Assembly: GCA_937926105.1 (NCBI GenBank)
Contig: CALANS010000037.1
Location: 1-37,064 of the forward strand
Length of the DNA stretch: 37,064 nucleotides
Direction of reading: 5' to 3'
Source: an uncultured Actinomycetes bacterium
GTDB lineage: Bacteria; Actinomycetota; Actinomycetes; Mycobacteriales; Nakamurellaceae
Positions 5,849 to 15,100 of the stretch are shown here, piece by piece. Position numbers and translations under genes: made by a program. The notes below the pieces were generated by a model. It did no database searches. It was not told the origin of the DNA and saw nothing but the letters and a program-made list of their open reading frames with translations. Within the stretch, counting starts at the first letter, position 1. Every line of letters begins with the position of its first letter.

Positions 5849-6910
5849 TCAGGCGATCGCATACCGGTCACCGCCGTGCACGAGAGCGCCGGCCGCGGGC
5901 ATCGGCAGCGCCGGGGCGTCGGTCATGGCCTGAATGCTGGTGCCGGCCAGGACGTCGAACAGGGTCCAGGTGACACCGTCCGTGGACTGGATGATCGAGA
6001 CGCCGTCCGTGGCTAGGAAGCGTGCCCCGCCGGTCCACCACACGACGCGTTTCATGTTCGCGGTGCCGAGCGGGTTGACCCGCGCCGTCCACGTCGTCGC
6101 CGTGGAGTTGGAGGTGGTGATGCCGCCGCCGTCGCCGACGACGCAGAACATGTTCTGCGTCGGCGAGTGGGCCGCCGACCGGGCGGGGCCGGGCAGGTTC
6201 GAGGTTCGGGCCGTCCAGCCCGACCCGTTCGTCGAAGTGGAGATCCGGCCGGCGTTGCCGGCGATCACCGCCAGCGCCGCCACCGTCGAGACGGCGATAC
6301 AGATGATGTGCTCAGATCCGAGCGCGTTGTTCGTGAAGTTCCACGGTGACAGCCCGGTGGTCGAGTAAGACAGTGTGCCGGTGGTGTTACCGCCCAGGAA
6401 CATGCCGAGCTTCGCCGACCAGCGGACCGCCCCGGTGTACAGGTTGTAGGCGTTGATGCGCTGCGACGCCCACGTGACACCATCGGTGGACACCGCCCCG
6501 TAGCCCATGTAGCCGGCGGCGACGAACCGGCCGCGCACAGGCGACCAGTCGATCGTGTTGAAGCCCTGCCCGGTCAGCGGGGTGGTGTGCTCCGTCCAGT
6601 GGATCCGGTCCGGGGACGTGTAAGTGTTACCGTTCGCGCCGGCCGCGCACAGCAAGCCCAGCGACGGCGCCCAGCACATGTCGGATATGTTGCCGACGAT
6701 CCCCGTCGAAGCGTCGATCGCCGCCTCGACGTCGGCGATCGTGATGAACTTGCTCGACGAGCCAATCGCCACGGCCAGATTCGGCGTGGACTTCGGGATG
6801 ATCTCGAAGCGGGTCGCCGGCAGCGCCCCGGTGATCTCCGCGCCGATGAACGCCCGCACGGTCTGCGTCGCCGCCCCGACCTCCCCGCCGCCCAGGAACA
6901 GCCGGCTCAC
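5849..6910 (-). CDS. tail fibre protein with Asp-box-like beta-propeller repeats
   Basis: A 353-residue protein. After an N-terminal virion-attachment part (SRLFLGGGEVGAA) come repeated motifs of the Asp-box/BNR type, about 40-50 residues apart: TSPDRIHWTEH, STDGVTWASQ, STSTNGSGWTAR, TTSNSTATTWTAR and QSTDGVTWTLFD. Such repeats form blades of sialidase-like or photosystem-stability-type propellers. A carbohydrate-binding role at the tail tip is likely. I see no sialidase active-site signature, so enzyme activity is not claimed. GTG at 6910 is chosen because it overlaps the upstream stop (GTGA). Confidence 0.8.
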   Translation of the reverse strand: MSRLFLGGGEVGAATQTVRAFIGAEITGALPATRFEIIPKSTPNLAVAIGSSSKFITIADVEAAIDASTGIVGNISDMCWAPSLGLLCAAGANGNTYTSPDRIHWTEHTTPLTGQGFNTIDWSPVRGRFVAAGYMGYGAVSTDGVTWASQRINAYNLYTGAVRWSAKLGMFLGGNTTGTLSYSTTGLSPWNFTNNALGSEHIICIAVSTVAALAVIAGNAGRISTSTNGSGWTARTSNLPGPARSAAHSPTQNMFCVVGDGGGITTSNSTATTWTARVNPLGTANMKRVVWWTGGARFLATDGVSIIQSTDGVTWTLFDVLAGTSIQAMTDAPALPMPAAGALVHGGDRYAIA

Positions 6911-7083
6911 AGCAGCGTCCAAGCCCCGGACGCCCGCAGGTGGAACGTGACCGTCCCCGAGGCGGGCTGAATCCACACCGTGCCGTCATCCACTGCGCCC
7001 GGGTCGGTCGCGCTGATGATCGTCGGATGGCCCGAGCCGTCGCCGAACGAGACGAGCTGGTCACCGAGGTAGAGGCTGATCAT
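6907..7083 (-). CDS. 58-residue tail-module protein
   Basis: Small gene locked between neighbours: its ATG (7083) overlaps the preceding TGA as ATGA and its TGA overlaps the following GTG. Sequence MISLYLGDQLVSFGDGSG, then TVWIQPASGTVTFHLRASG and an end AWTLL. It looks like a short beta-rich fibre-associated domain. Coding context and high-GC codon use match the neighbours. No known family is recognised. Confidence 0.75.
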   Translation of the reverse strand: MISLYLGDQLVSFGDGSGHPTIISATDPGAVDDGTVWIQPASGTVTFHLRASGAWTLL

Positions 7084-7562
7084 GACTGCACCAGGTATGC
7101 CATCGCCGGGTCCTTCGTGGCGAGCGCGTCAAACTCGGCCTTGGTTCCCACCCACACGTTGGTGAGCGTCACCGACCCTGCGGGCTGCAGCGCAGTGTCC
7201 GCCAGCTCGCCCTGCGCCGCGGTTGCATACGTTCCGGCCGGGGCCCCGCCGAGGTCCTCGTAGGTGAGCGCCACATTCCCGTCGACGTCCGGCAGCTTCC
7301 CCGCCACCGACGACACGGTGCCGGTTCCGTCCACGCCGCCCTCAGCGAGCACCGCCCAATGCGCCGTGTCCGCATCGGGGGTGGTTGCGGTCGCCGTGCG
7401 GTCCAGAATGCACAGGTACGTGGAGCGGCCGTTCTTCACGAAATCCATGGCCTGATACATCGCCGACGACGACCAGGTGCCTTTCCGCACGAGCCCGACC
7501 GGGCCGGGCATGAGCGGCCGCCACGCTGATGTGGCCGTGTCGAAGTACTTTGCGACCGCCAT
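7080..7562 (-). CDS. minor tail protein (fibre with upper-fibre-like repeat motifs)
   Basis: A 160-residue protein. The segment VRKGTWSSSAMYQAMDFVKN followed by RSTYLCILD resembles the carbohydrate-binding-like modules in phage fibres (G-x-W-x-x-x-x-x-Y-x-x-x-D-x-V). The next part (GTVSSVAGKLPDVDGNVALT, EDLGGAP) is the fibre repeat often found in upper tail-fibre proteins, and the end (AEFDALATKDPAMAYLV) is a capping motif seen in actinophage minor tail proteins. Linked to the next gene by ATGA. Confidence 0.8.
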   Translation of the reverse strand: MAVAKYFDTATSAWRPLMPGPVGLVRKGTWSSSAMYQAMDFVKNGRSTYLCILDRTATATTPDADTAHWAVLAEGGVDGTGTVSSVAGKLPDVDGNVALTYEDLGGAPAGTYATAAQGELADTALQPAGSVTLTNVWVGTKAEFDALATKDPAMAYLVQS

Positions 7563-7565
7563 GTC

Positions 7566-8417
7566 CTATGCCGCCTTCCAGGTGAGCGATCCGGACAGCA
7601 CCGCGCCGGCGGCGGGCGGCCCCAGGATCAGCAGCTGCGTCGTGGAGGCGTACGCGGCCCACCATTCGCCGACCGAATCCACCAGCCAGCCGTGGCCTTG
7701 CGGGAAGGCGGGGGTGAACCCGGCCGGGATCGTCGCCACATGCTCCACCGTGGAGGCTTTCGTCAGCCCGGAGATCGCGCACACGACACGGGTGCCGACC
7801 TTCTCGAGGGTGATCGTGCCGGCGGACGCCCCGGTGGTGAGCGCGGCGGTGGCGGTGGTGGCGCCGGCGCCGGCCGCGCCCGGCTTCCACGAGGATGTGG
7901 CCGCGTCGTACACGAGCGCGTCCTTATCGACCGCGCCCGTCGTGGCGACGTCGGTCAGGTCGTCCAGCGCCATCGGTGTCGCCGCCCCCGGGTCGGAGGT
8001 GTCCACCCAGATCCGGTCCGTCTCGGCCGGGGCCGCGCCACCGACGTGCGTGCCGGTCGCACCCACATCGCCGCGCGGGATCGTGAGCTTCGGCTTCGAC
8101 GCCAGTGGCGTGCCGGTCTCCTCCAGCGTCACGTCCGTGCCCGGGGCGCCAGTCACTACCGGCTGCCACTCGATCGTGGCCGCCGTTCCTGGGATGCCCT
8201 GAGGGATCCCCAAGCTCAGTTTCTGATTCGGGGCGTCTCCGTCGATCGCCGCTGTCGCGGGGTCTTCCGGGTCCAGTGTGGTCACCTGGTCGATCGTGAG
8301 CGTGTTCGCCGGGCCGCGGCGGCCCTCACCGAACGCCGCCTCCACCTGGTAGGTGACGCCGCCCATCTCGACGGTGAGCTGATACACGTTCGCGTTGAGC
8401 GTGGCCTCCGTGCTCAT
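7566..8417 (-). CDS. minor tail protein with collagen-like/baseplate segment
   Basis: A 283-residue structural protein. The N-terminal third (NVYQLTVEMGGVTYQVEAAF) is followed by a Gly/Pro-rich stretch with LSLGIPQGIPG and LTIPRGDVGATG, typical of the collagen-like joints of phage fibres, then a DRIWVDTSDPG motif common in actinophage minor tail proteins, and a C-terminal beta domain (STTQLLILGPPAAGAVLSGS) found in tail tips. The start is ATG 8417, overlapping the previous stop as ATGA. Confidence 0.82.
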   Translation of the reverse strand: MSTEATLNANVYQLTVEMGGVTYQVEAAFGEGRRGPANTLTIDQVTTLDPEDPATAAIDGDAPNQKLSLGIPQGIPGTAATIEWQPVVTGAPGTDVTLEETGTPLASKPKLTIPRGDVGATGTHVGGAAPAETDRIWVDTSDPGAATPMALDDLTDVATTGAVDKDALVYDAATSSWKPGAAGAGATTATAALTTGASAGTITLEKVGTRVVCAISGLTKASTVEHVATIPAGFTPAFPQGHGWLVDSVGEWWAAYASTTQLLILGPPAAGAVLSGSLTWKAA

Positions 8418-8773
8418 CGCGTGTATCCCTGCAGCCAGCGGGTCTCGCCGCGCACCCACGTGCGGGGCACCCCGGCGCCATCCACGGCCTCCAGGTCGTA
8501 GCCGCCATCGGAGTGCATCAGGCCCATGCGCGCCTTGTCCATCAGGGACCAGGCGATCACCCCGGTGGCGGCGCCGGAGACGTCCACATCCAGATCGATG
8601 TGCTCGTCGGATCCGGTCGCCGGCCGCCACTGGCAGCGCCACCCGGACCAGCCATCCGTCAGATCGACCGGCACGCCGGCGGCGTCCTTGATCGTGACCG
8701 TCCCGCCCGGCCAGCCGTCGTCGTCGTACAAAGTCACTGGCGGCAGCTGCGCCGGCTCGTTCACACCGCTCAT
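8414..8773 (-). CDS. small baseplate/tail-tip protein (BppU-N-like)
   Basis: A 119-residue protein of about eight beta strands: PVTLYDDDGWPGGTVTIKDA, then VDLTDGWSGWRCQWRP, GVIAWSLMDKARMG and a last strand WVRGETRWLQGYTR. The arrangement resembles the N-terminal domain of baseplate upper proteins that clip fibres onto the tail, an inference from pattern and place only. ATG at 8773 overlaps the upstream TGA, and its own TGA overlaps the next ATG. Confidence 0.75.
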   Translation of the reverse strand: MSGVNEPAQLPPVTLYDDDGWPGGTVTIKDAAGVPVDLTDGWSGWRCQWRPATGSDEHIDLDVDVSGAATGVIAWSLMDKARMGLMHSDGGYDLEAVDGAGVPRTWVRGETRWLQGYTR

Positions 8774-10434
8774 CGAACGGTCACCACCCCTCCTGTGTCG
8801 GCGATCGCCTGCACCATGTAGTCGTTGGTGGGCCCGGCGTAGACGTCGGTCCACGTGTAGCCGGTGAGGCCGGTGACATCGACTGAGACGATGCGCACCC
8901 CGTCGCGGAAGATGTCCAGCCGCACCGGCGGCGGGTTCTCCAGATCGGAGCCCTGGAACGTGACCTGCATCTGCACGGCGGCGTCCGCCTCCAGCGGGGT
9001 CAGCCGCACATACGGGGGACGGGGGAACGCCAGCTGCATCCCCACCCGGAGCGTGGCCCACTCGGACCACAGCTTGCCGCCGGCCGTGGTTTGCCTGCGC
9101 ACCTGGATGTGCTCGAACCCGGAGTCGTGAACACCGTTCGTTCCGGACACCCGCCAGTAGGCACCGTCCGGGGTGAACGTGAGGTCGTCTTCGATGATGC
9201 GGGTCTCGTCGGGGGCGCCGGCGTTGTCGGTGACCCGGCGGCCGTCGAACGCGGTCGCGTCCGCACCCATGTCGAGGGTGGCGATGTTCGCCGCCACCAC
9301 CGTGTCGTTCACCGCTGGGGCGATGAACGTCGGCGGCGCCGGCGCCTCCCGCAGCCAGAAGAACGAAGACGGCGACCACTCCGACAGGTTGGAGAACGAG
9401 TCGGTGGATCGGGCCTGCACCTCGATCTGCGCCGGGGCGGTGAACCCGGCCGTGGGCACCGTCCAGTCGCCCGGCCCAACCCGCGCCGCATCGACCTCGG
9501 TCCAGGTTCCGGTGCCGGCCGGGGCGTAGCGCACATCGACCTGCTGCATGTCGTTGCCCGGCCCGTAGTTCGACTCGATCGAAACGACCAGCGGCGCCGC
9601 GGCCGACACATCCGACCCGGAGACGGGGGCGGCGATCGACGGCGGGGTCAGCATGCCCGGCCGCTGCAGCACGAAATTGTCCAGCGCCGAGGCGTACGAC
9701 CCGGAGTCCGAGCCGCCCAAGCCGATGCCGTGCTTCGTGGCCTCCGAGTTGAAGCCATCGGTGACAGTGCGGGCCACGTCCAGCCCGTTCGGCTGATAAA
9801 TCTGAATCGTGGCGTCCGACGTCGCCACCCGCAGGATCTTGAACGCCGACACCGCCACGTTCGTCACGCCCGACACCACACCCGCGACGGACTTCTCCAG
9901 CATCAGATAGCGGTAGGAGCTGGTGCCCGAATACAGGTCCCGGGTCACCGACTGCGTGTAGGTGAACTCGACCATATGATCGAGGCCGTTCCACACGTGA
10001 TCAACCCGGCGGGTCGGGATGCCGTGCTGGTAGTCGAAATACTCCGTCCAGTCCGGCAGCCTGATCGAGCCGCCCTCGGAGCGGGTGCGGTTGCCCCAGC
10101 CGGTGCCATACCAATCCCCGTAGTACGAGTACGACTGGCTGTAGGCACGCTGCCGCAGCCTCCACCAGTTCGCCGTGTCCGACACCCGGAAATACAGTGC
10201 GTCCCCGCCGGCGAACCCGGTGTAGGCGTTGGCCTGCACATCGACGTCGCCGACACCGGCCTCCATCACCAGCATCGGATTGCTCGACACCGCCGCCGTC
10301 GTCTTCGCAGCCCCCGACGTGCGGGCCCACGCCCCGGCCAGCGCCGACCATGTCGCCCCGGTGGCGCCAACCGCCGAGCCGTTCAGATCCCCGGCGCCGG
10401 CGAAATCATCCGTGAACCGCAGCGTCGTCGTCAT
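8770..10434 (-). CDS. large minor tail protein
   Basis: A 554-residue virion protein. The first half looks like a concanavalin-like jelly roll (DDFAGAGDLNGS; ANWWRLRQRAYSQSYSYYGD; a VAVSAFKILRV strand). The second half contains three or so Ig/fibronectin-like modules with typical joints (PPSIAAPVSGSDVSAAAPLV, PTFIAPAVNDTVVAAN, PYVRLTPLEADAAVQMQVTF). Such proteins form side fibres or the tail tip of actinobacterial siphoviruses. Start ATG 10434 overlaps the upstream stop. Confidence 0.85.
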   Translation of the reverse strand: MTTTLRFTDDFAGAGDLNGSAVGATGATWSALAGAWARTSGAAKTTAAVSSNPMLVMEAGVGDVDVQANAYTGFAGGDALYFRVSDTANWWRLRQRAYSQSYSYYGDWYGTGWGNRTRSEGGSIRLPDWTEYFDYQHGIPTRRVDHVWNGLDHMVEFTYTQSVTRDLYSGTSSYRYLMLEKSVAGVVSGVTNVAVSAFKILRVATSDATIQIYQPNGLDVARTVTDGFNSEATKHGIGLGGSDSGSYASALDNFVLQRPGMLTPPSIAAPVSGSDVSAAAPLVVSIESNYGPGNDMQQVDVRYAPAGTGTWTEVDAARVGPGDWTVPTAGFTAPAQIEVQARSTDSFSNLSEWSPSSFFWLREAPAPPTFIAPAVNDTVVAANIATLDMGADATAFDGRRVTDNAGAPDETRIIEDDLTFTPDGAYWRVSGTNGVHDSGFEHIQVRRQTTAGGKLWSEWATLRVGMQLAFPRPPYVRLTPLEADAAVQMQVTFQGSDLENPPPVRLDIFRDGVRIVSVDVTGLTGYTWTDVYAGPTNDYMVQAIADTGGVVTVR

Positions 10435-10598
10435 ATGCGTGCCACCACCACAAGCTCACCCTCCACGGGCAGCACGATCACCGTCTGCCCGGCCGCGAGG
10501 GAGATCGTCGGCGACCCGGGCAGCCGGGCCGGCACCGCTTTCGTCGCGGCCGGGGTGAGCACCGTCAACGGGCTGACGGTTGCGACAGTTGCGCGCAT
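10431..10598 (-). CDS. 55-residue tail-module protein
   Basis: Short gene positioned by overlaps: ATG 10598 in TGATG with the preceding stop, its TGA shared with the next ATG. Residues VSPLTVLTPAATKAVPARLP and a final hydrophobic VIVLPVEGELVVVARI. No recognised family. The regular spacing within the operon is the main evidence. Confidence 0.65.
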   Translation of the reverse strand: MRATVATVSPLTVLTPAATKAVPARLPGSPTISLAAGQTVIVLPVEGELVVVARI

Positions 10599-11725
10599 CA
10601 CACGACCTCCCACTCCATGGAGAACGGGCCCGTATCGGGCATCGACCAGGAGCGGCCGCGCACCCGGCTCACACCGCCGGCGTCGATCCACTCGGCGATG
10701 TCGTCATGCCACAGCGCCAGGAAATCGCCGATCTTCGCCTTGATCACCGTGGTGCCGCGCATCTGCTTCAACGCCAGCTCGTCGCCGTGCAGCACCAAAG
10801 AGGCGTAATCCCAGGCGTCCAGGGCGACCGGCGGGGCCGGCACCACACCCAGGTACAGCTGCGACGACGGGCCCACATCCAGGTTGTCCTTGATGTACAG
10901 GGTGGAGCCGGCGACCGGCGGGCCGTAGAGGCCCCGCGAGTAGAAGAACCACCGGTTCGGGGCGCCCCACACATCCGTCGAGGTTGCATATTCCGGCTCG
11001 ACGATGCCCTGCGCCGTGTCGCCCATCGTGAACGTCCACTCGATCTCCCGGGCCGTCACATCGGCCAGCTTCCGAGAGCGCAGCCGGCCGTCCCAATCCG
11101 CCCACAGCGGCTCGTGCGCGATCATGCCCAGCAGCTCGTTGGCCACTTTCAACCACGACGCGGGCTGATCCCCGGAGGCGCCCCGGATCGGGAACAGCGG
11201 CCACGACCTCGCGGCCGGCAGCGTCGCCGCCGCCGAATCCGCGTCGATCAACACCGGGGCGCCCACCCCAGAAGCAGCGATCACCGCGTTCACCGCATCG
11301 ACGATCTTCGTTCCGGCCGGGATCGTGTAGGCGTCACCCACCAGGCGCTGCAGCAGCGACAGCACATCCTTACCCGCCGCGTCGAACGTCACCAGGTCCA
11401 CCCCGGACGGCTCGTCCGGCTTGTCGATCACATACACGCCCAGGTTCCAGCGGGTCGTGATGCCCGCCGCGGTCAGCAGCGCGTAGACGCGGACCCGGTC
11501 CACACCCCAGCGCAGCCGCCGCGAGATCCGCAGCCGCACCGCGCCATGCACATCGACCGTCATATTCCGCGACACCGTCAGCGACTCGACATCATCGGAG
11601 ATGTCCTCGATCACCGTCAGATCCGGGCGCACCAGCTCCACACCGAACCGGATCGAGGTGCCGTCCGTGAGCAGCTGCCTGCGCACCGCGGCAGCGTCGT
11701 AGCCGTCGCGGGCCAGCGGCTGCAT
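10598..11725 (-). CDS. minor tail protein, tail-hub type
   Basis: A 375-residue protein, third gene after the tape measure in transcription order, where siphoviruses place tail hub and baseplate proteins. It has a central region with a WNLGVYVIDKPDEP strand pair and SVNRNM-type basic segments, and a part (WADWDGRLRSRKLADV, GIVEPEYATS) like the hub proteins of actinophages that bind the tail tip. No peptidase motif is seen. Start ATG 11725 is in a TGATG overlap with the upstream stop. Confidence 0.78.
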   Translation of the reverse strand: MQPLARDGYDAAAVRRQLLTDGTSIRFGVELVRPDLTVIEDISDDVESLTVSRNMTVDVHGAVRLRISRRLRWGVDRVRVYALLTAAGITTRWNLGVYVIDKPDEPSGVDLVTFDAAGKDVLSLLQRLVGDAYTIPAGTKIVDAVNAVIAASGVGAPVLIDADSAAATLPAARSWPLFPIRGASGDQPASWLKVANELLGMIAHEPLWADWDGRLRSRKLADVTAREIEWTFTMGDTAQGIVEPEYATSTDVWGAPNRWFFYSRGLYGPPVAGSTLYIKDNLDVGPSSQLYLGVVPAPPVALDAWDYASLVLHGDELALKQMRGTTVIKAKIGDFLALWHDDIAEWIDAGGVSRVRGRSWSMPDTGPFSMEWEVV

Positions 11726-12108
11726 CAGACCGCCTCCGAATGCGAGACCTCGAGCACGGTGAAGCTGATCCTCCACCGGTCATTCATGGCGTACGGCTCC
11801 TCGGACACCGTCGTGTAGGCGCCGAACATGCGGGCCCGGATGAACCGGCCCCGGAAACACAGATGCACCCCGACGTGGGCGTCGATCCAGTCCGCCTCCG
11901 CGGCGGTGGCCAGCGTGCAGTTCACCGTGAACGAGCGCTTCTTACCCGGGCGGCGGAAGATCCGAAGCCGCCCCGACTCCATCGCCCGCACATCCGCCGG
12001 CAGATCCACCGACTTCGGCACCTGATCCAACGTGGCCAGCTCGAGCCGGTCGGCCGGATCGTCCAGCGCGGTCATCCACAACGTGGGCAGCTTGAGGGTG
12101 GCGATCAC
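11725..12108 (-). CDS. distal-tail-like protein after the tape measure
   Basis: A 127-residue protein. Position directly after the tape measure, size, and beta-rich content (RLRIFRRPGKKRSFTVNCTL; GVHLCFRGRFIRARMFGAY; RWRISFTVLEVS) fit a distal tail (Dit) adaptor between tail tube and hub. GTG at 12108 overlaps the tape-measure stop as GTGA, which decides the start. Confidence 0.75.
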   Translation of the reverse strand: MIATLKLPTLWMTALDDPADRLELATLDQVPKSVDLPADVRAMESGRLRIFRRPGKKRSFTVNCTLATAAEADWIDAHVGVHLCFRGRFIRARMFGAYTTVSEEPYAMNDRWRISFTVLEVSHSEAV

Positions 12109-15100
12109 CGCAGCGCCACCGTGCTGCCGCGCCGCTGCAGATCGGTGCGGGCGGCGTCCCACTCCACCAGCTCCACCCGGGCGGTACGCGCCATAGCGTC
12201 GGTGATCTCGCCGTCCCCGGCCAGGATCACCTTCGCGATGTACGCGGTCGGAGCGCTCGTGCTCGCCGCGCTGGCCTGTCCGACGTTGATGCCGCCGGGG
12301 CCGCCGGTGAGGATGCCGCGCATGCCCGCTATCGCGTCCTGGAGCGCCGGCGACCGGCGGCGCATGCCGGCGATCACCCCGTCCACGACCGGCACGCCGA
12401 CCTCGCGGTTCATCACCCCGGACGGCGAGTTGATATCCAGCGTCTTCTTGAACGCCGCGGTCATCGACTTGCCGAGCTCCTCCATCTTCGAGACCAGCGC
12501 CGCCTTGCGGGAGTCAAGGCCGGCGATCACCCCGTCCGCCGCCGAGACGCCTTGCCGCTTCATCTCGTCGGCGGTCAGGATCTCCACACCGCCGGACAGG
12601 TTCGCGATCGTGTCCTGTAGCTGCTGCTGCTCCGAGATCAGACCATCGACCACTGCCTGCGCGGCGTTGATCCCCGACCGGTACATCCACTCCGCAGACA
12701 GCGAGCCCATCTTCGTGCCCGTGCCGAACACCGCCGACTGCAGCGCGTTGATCTTCCGCAGCTCCGCGTCGGTCGCCGACGCCAGCGACGACGCCTGCGC
12801 GGCCGCGGCCGGGCCGGCGTCCATCATCTGCTGCCAGGTCGCCTGATTCAGACCGGAGGTGCGCAGCTTCTCCATGTCCTTCGAGAACTGCTCCTCGACG
12901 CGCAGCCGGTCCTCGAGCTGATTGATGATGCCCTCGGCGGACACCGCCATGCCCCAGCCGTCCGTGCCCTGCACCGAGGTCACCGACGCGAACTTCACCC
13001 AGGTCTGCGTCACCGCATCGACCCGCTGCCGGTACTGCTCCATCACGGCGTTGAGCGCCGACTGGGCCTGCTCCAGCTCCTTCGTCACCTCGGTACGGCG
13101 GGTCATCGCCGTCGCCAGATACGTCTCCAGCGCCCCGACCCGGGACAGCGTCGCCGACGAAGCGCCCGCCGCCCGCATGTCCTTCTCCAGCTGCTGCATC
13201 TCGCGGTGCATCGCATCCACACTGTCGGTGAGCGACGCCTCGAAATTGTCGATATCCGCGGTGAGGATCTTCAACCGCAACGATCCGAGCTGCCGCTGCG
13301 CCTCCGCCCCGAGATCGGCCAGCTCCTTGCGCAGCGCGTCCGCCTTCCGCGGATCCAGACCGTGCGCGAGCGCGTTCTCCAGAGAGCGCTGCGACCGGGC
13401 CAGCTGCGACTCGACCCCACGAATGCCGAACTCCGCGACGTCGAACGGCTTCTGCACCGACTTACCGATCCGGTCGAAGGTGCCCTCCACCGTGCGGGCC
13501 AGGGCCTCCTGCCGGGTCTGCTCCCGCCGCGCCGCATCATCCGCGCTCTTCTGCGCGTCCTTCTGCGCCTTCTCGGCGGCCTTCTGCGCCGCCGACTTCC
13601 CGCCGCCCGACCCGCCGCCCGACCCGCCGCTCGACGTGGACGCAGACGGGGTCACACCCAACGCGATCTTGTTGAACGCCGAGTCCGCCAACGCCGCCCA
13701 CTCTGACGCCGACTGGCGCGCCATCCGCGGATCCTGCAGCTGCTCCATCAACGACAGCACCCGGGCCAGCACCGGGGTCGCGTTGTCCACCGCGTTCAGG
13801 CTGAACGTCTTGTCATCGATCCGGATGCCCTGGATGAACCCCAGCTTGTCCGCGATCGCCTCAGCCGCCGGCACCGACATGCCCATGATCGTGGTGGCCA
13901 TGGCCACGAACCCGGCGCGCTGCTGATCGGCCGCCGCCCGCGCCGCCGCGACCGCGCCCTCCAGATCGCCAGTGGCCGCGACATGACGGTAGGTGGCCTC
14001 CACAGCCGACAGGGCATCATCCCGGTACTGGCCCATCGATGCGGCCAGGTCCCGGCCCGCCGCCGAGGTGAGATCCAGATCGCCCGCCGTGTCGAACAGG
14101 GCCTCGCCCGACTTCCGCGACGCCTCCTCGGCGTCACGCATCCCGTCCGCCAGATCCTGCGCCGACGCGTACACATCCGAAACCGCCTGCGAGAACGCCA
14201 CATCCACGCCCTGCGCCTCGAGAGCCGCCTGCGTGAACGACTTCACCGCGACCGTCGTCTTATCCCACTCCGCGGCCAGAGCCGACGCCCCGGAGCGCTC
14301 CTCGTCCTGCCACTGCGCCAGCTGAGACGCGTTCGCCGCCGCCAGCTCAGCCGCCGACGTCCGCTCCACCAGCGCCGCCCGCGCACCGTCCTGCGCATCC
14401 CGATACGTGCCCGCGGCGATCGCCGCCTGCACAGTCGAGGCCGCGTTCGCGCCGGTAGCTTCCGCGAGCGTCTTCTGCGAGTCCGACAGATTCGATGACG
14501 TGTTCTGCAATGCGTGCATCAACTCGTCGGTCTGCGAAATCGTAGAATTAGTGCCGTTGAACTGCGCGACGACGCTTTCGATTGGACCGCTGCTCAGTGC
14601 GGCGGTGCGGTCTTTGAACGCACCGAGCTTGCTCAGAACCGCGTCGAGTTCAGGCCCGCCGGCCTTCACAGCCGACACCATCTCGGTCACGCTCACACCG
14701 GCCTGCGTGAACGTGTCCCGGTACTTCGCCAGACTCGCAGCAATTGACGCATCCGAGTTCGCGATCAGCAAGCCGGTATTCTGATCGACCAGCGTGTTGA
14801 CATCCAGGAGCATTGCGTGCTGCCTATCCCAGGCCGCCGTGAGCTGGTCTACCGCAACAATCGCCGCACCCAAGGCCGCGCCGCGAGACAGTACCCCAGT
14901 CAGGCCGCTCAGCCGCGTCTGCGCTGTGGCAGCGGCAGCCCCCATCTGGGAAAGCTCCACGCCCTGGGCGGCCGCGAGGCCGCGCTGCAGCGTCATCTCG
15001 TCACGGAACCCGCGCGCCGAGGACGCCAATGACTCGAAGACGCGCGATTGCTGGAACAGCTTGAACCCGGCCAAGGCCGCGACGGCCACCTTCACCGGAC

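Noticed and set aside
9091..10743. 550-residue plus-strand frame opposite the minor tail genes
   Set aside because: Arg/His/Gly-rich composition typical of the antisense of high-GC genes. No domain and no start signal. Minus-strand genes there are structural and coupled.
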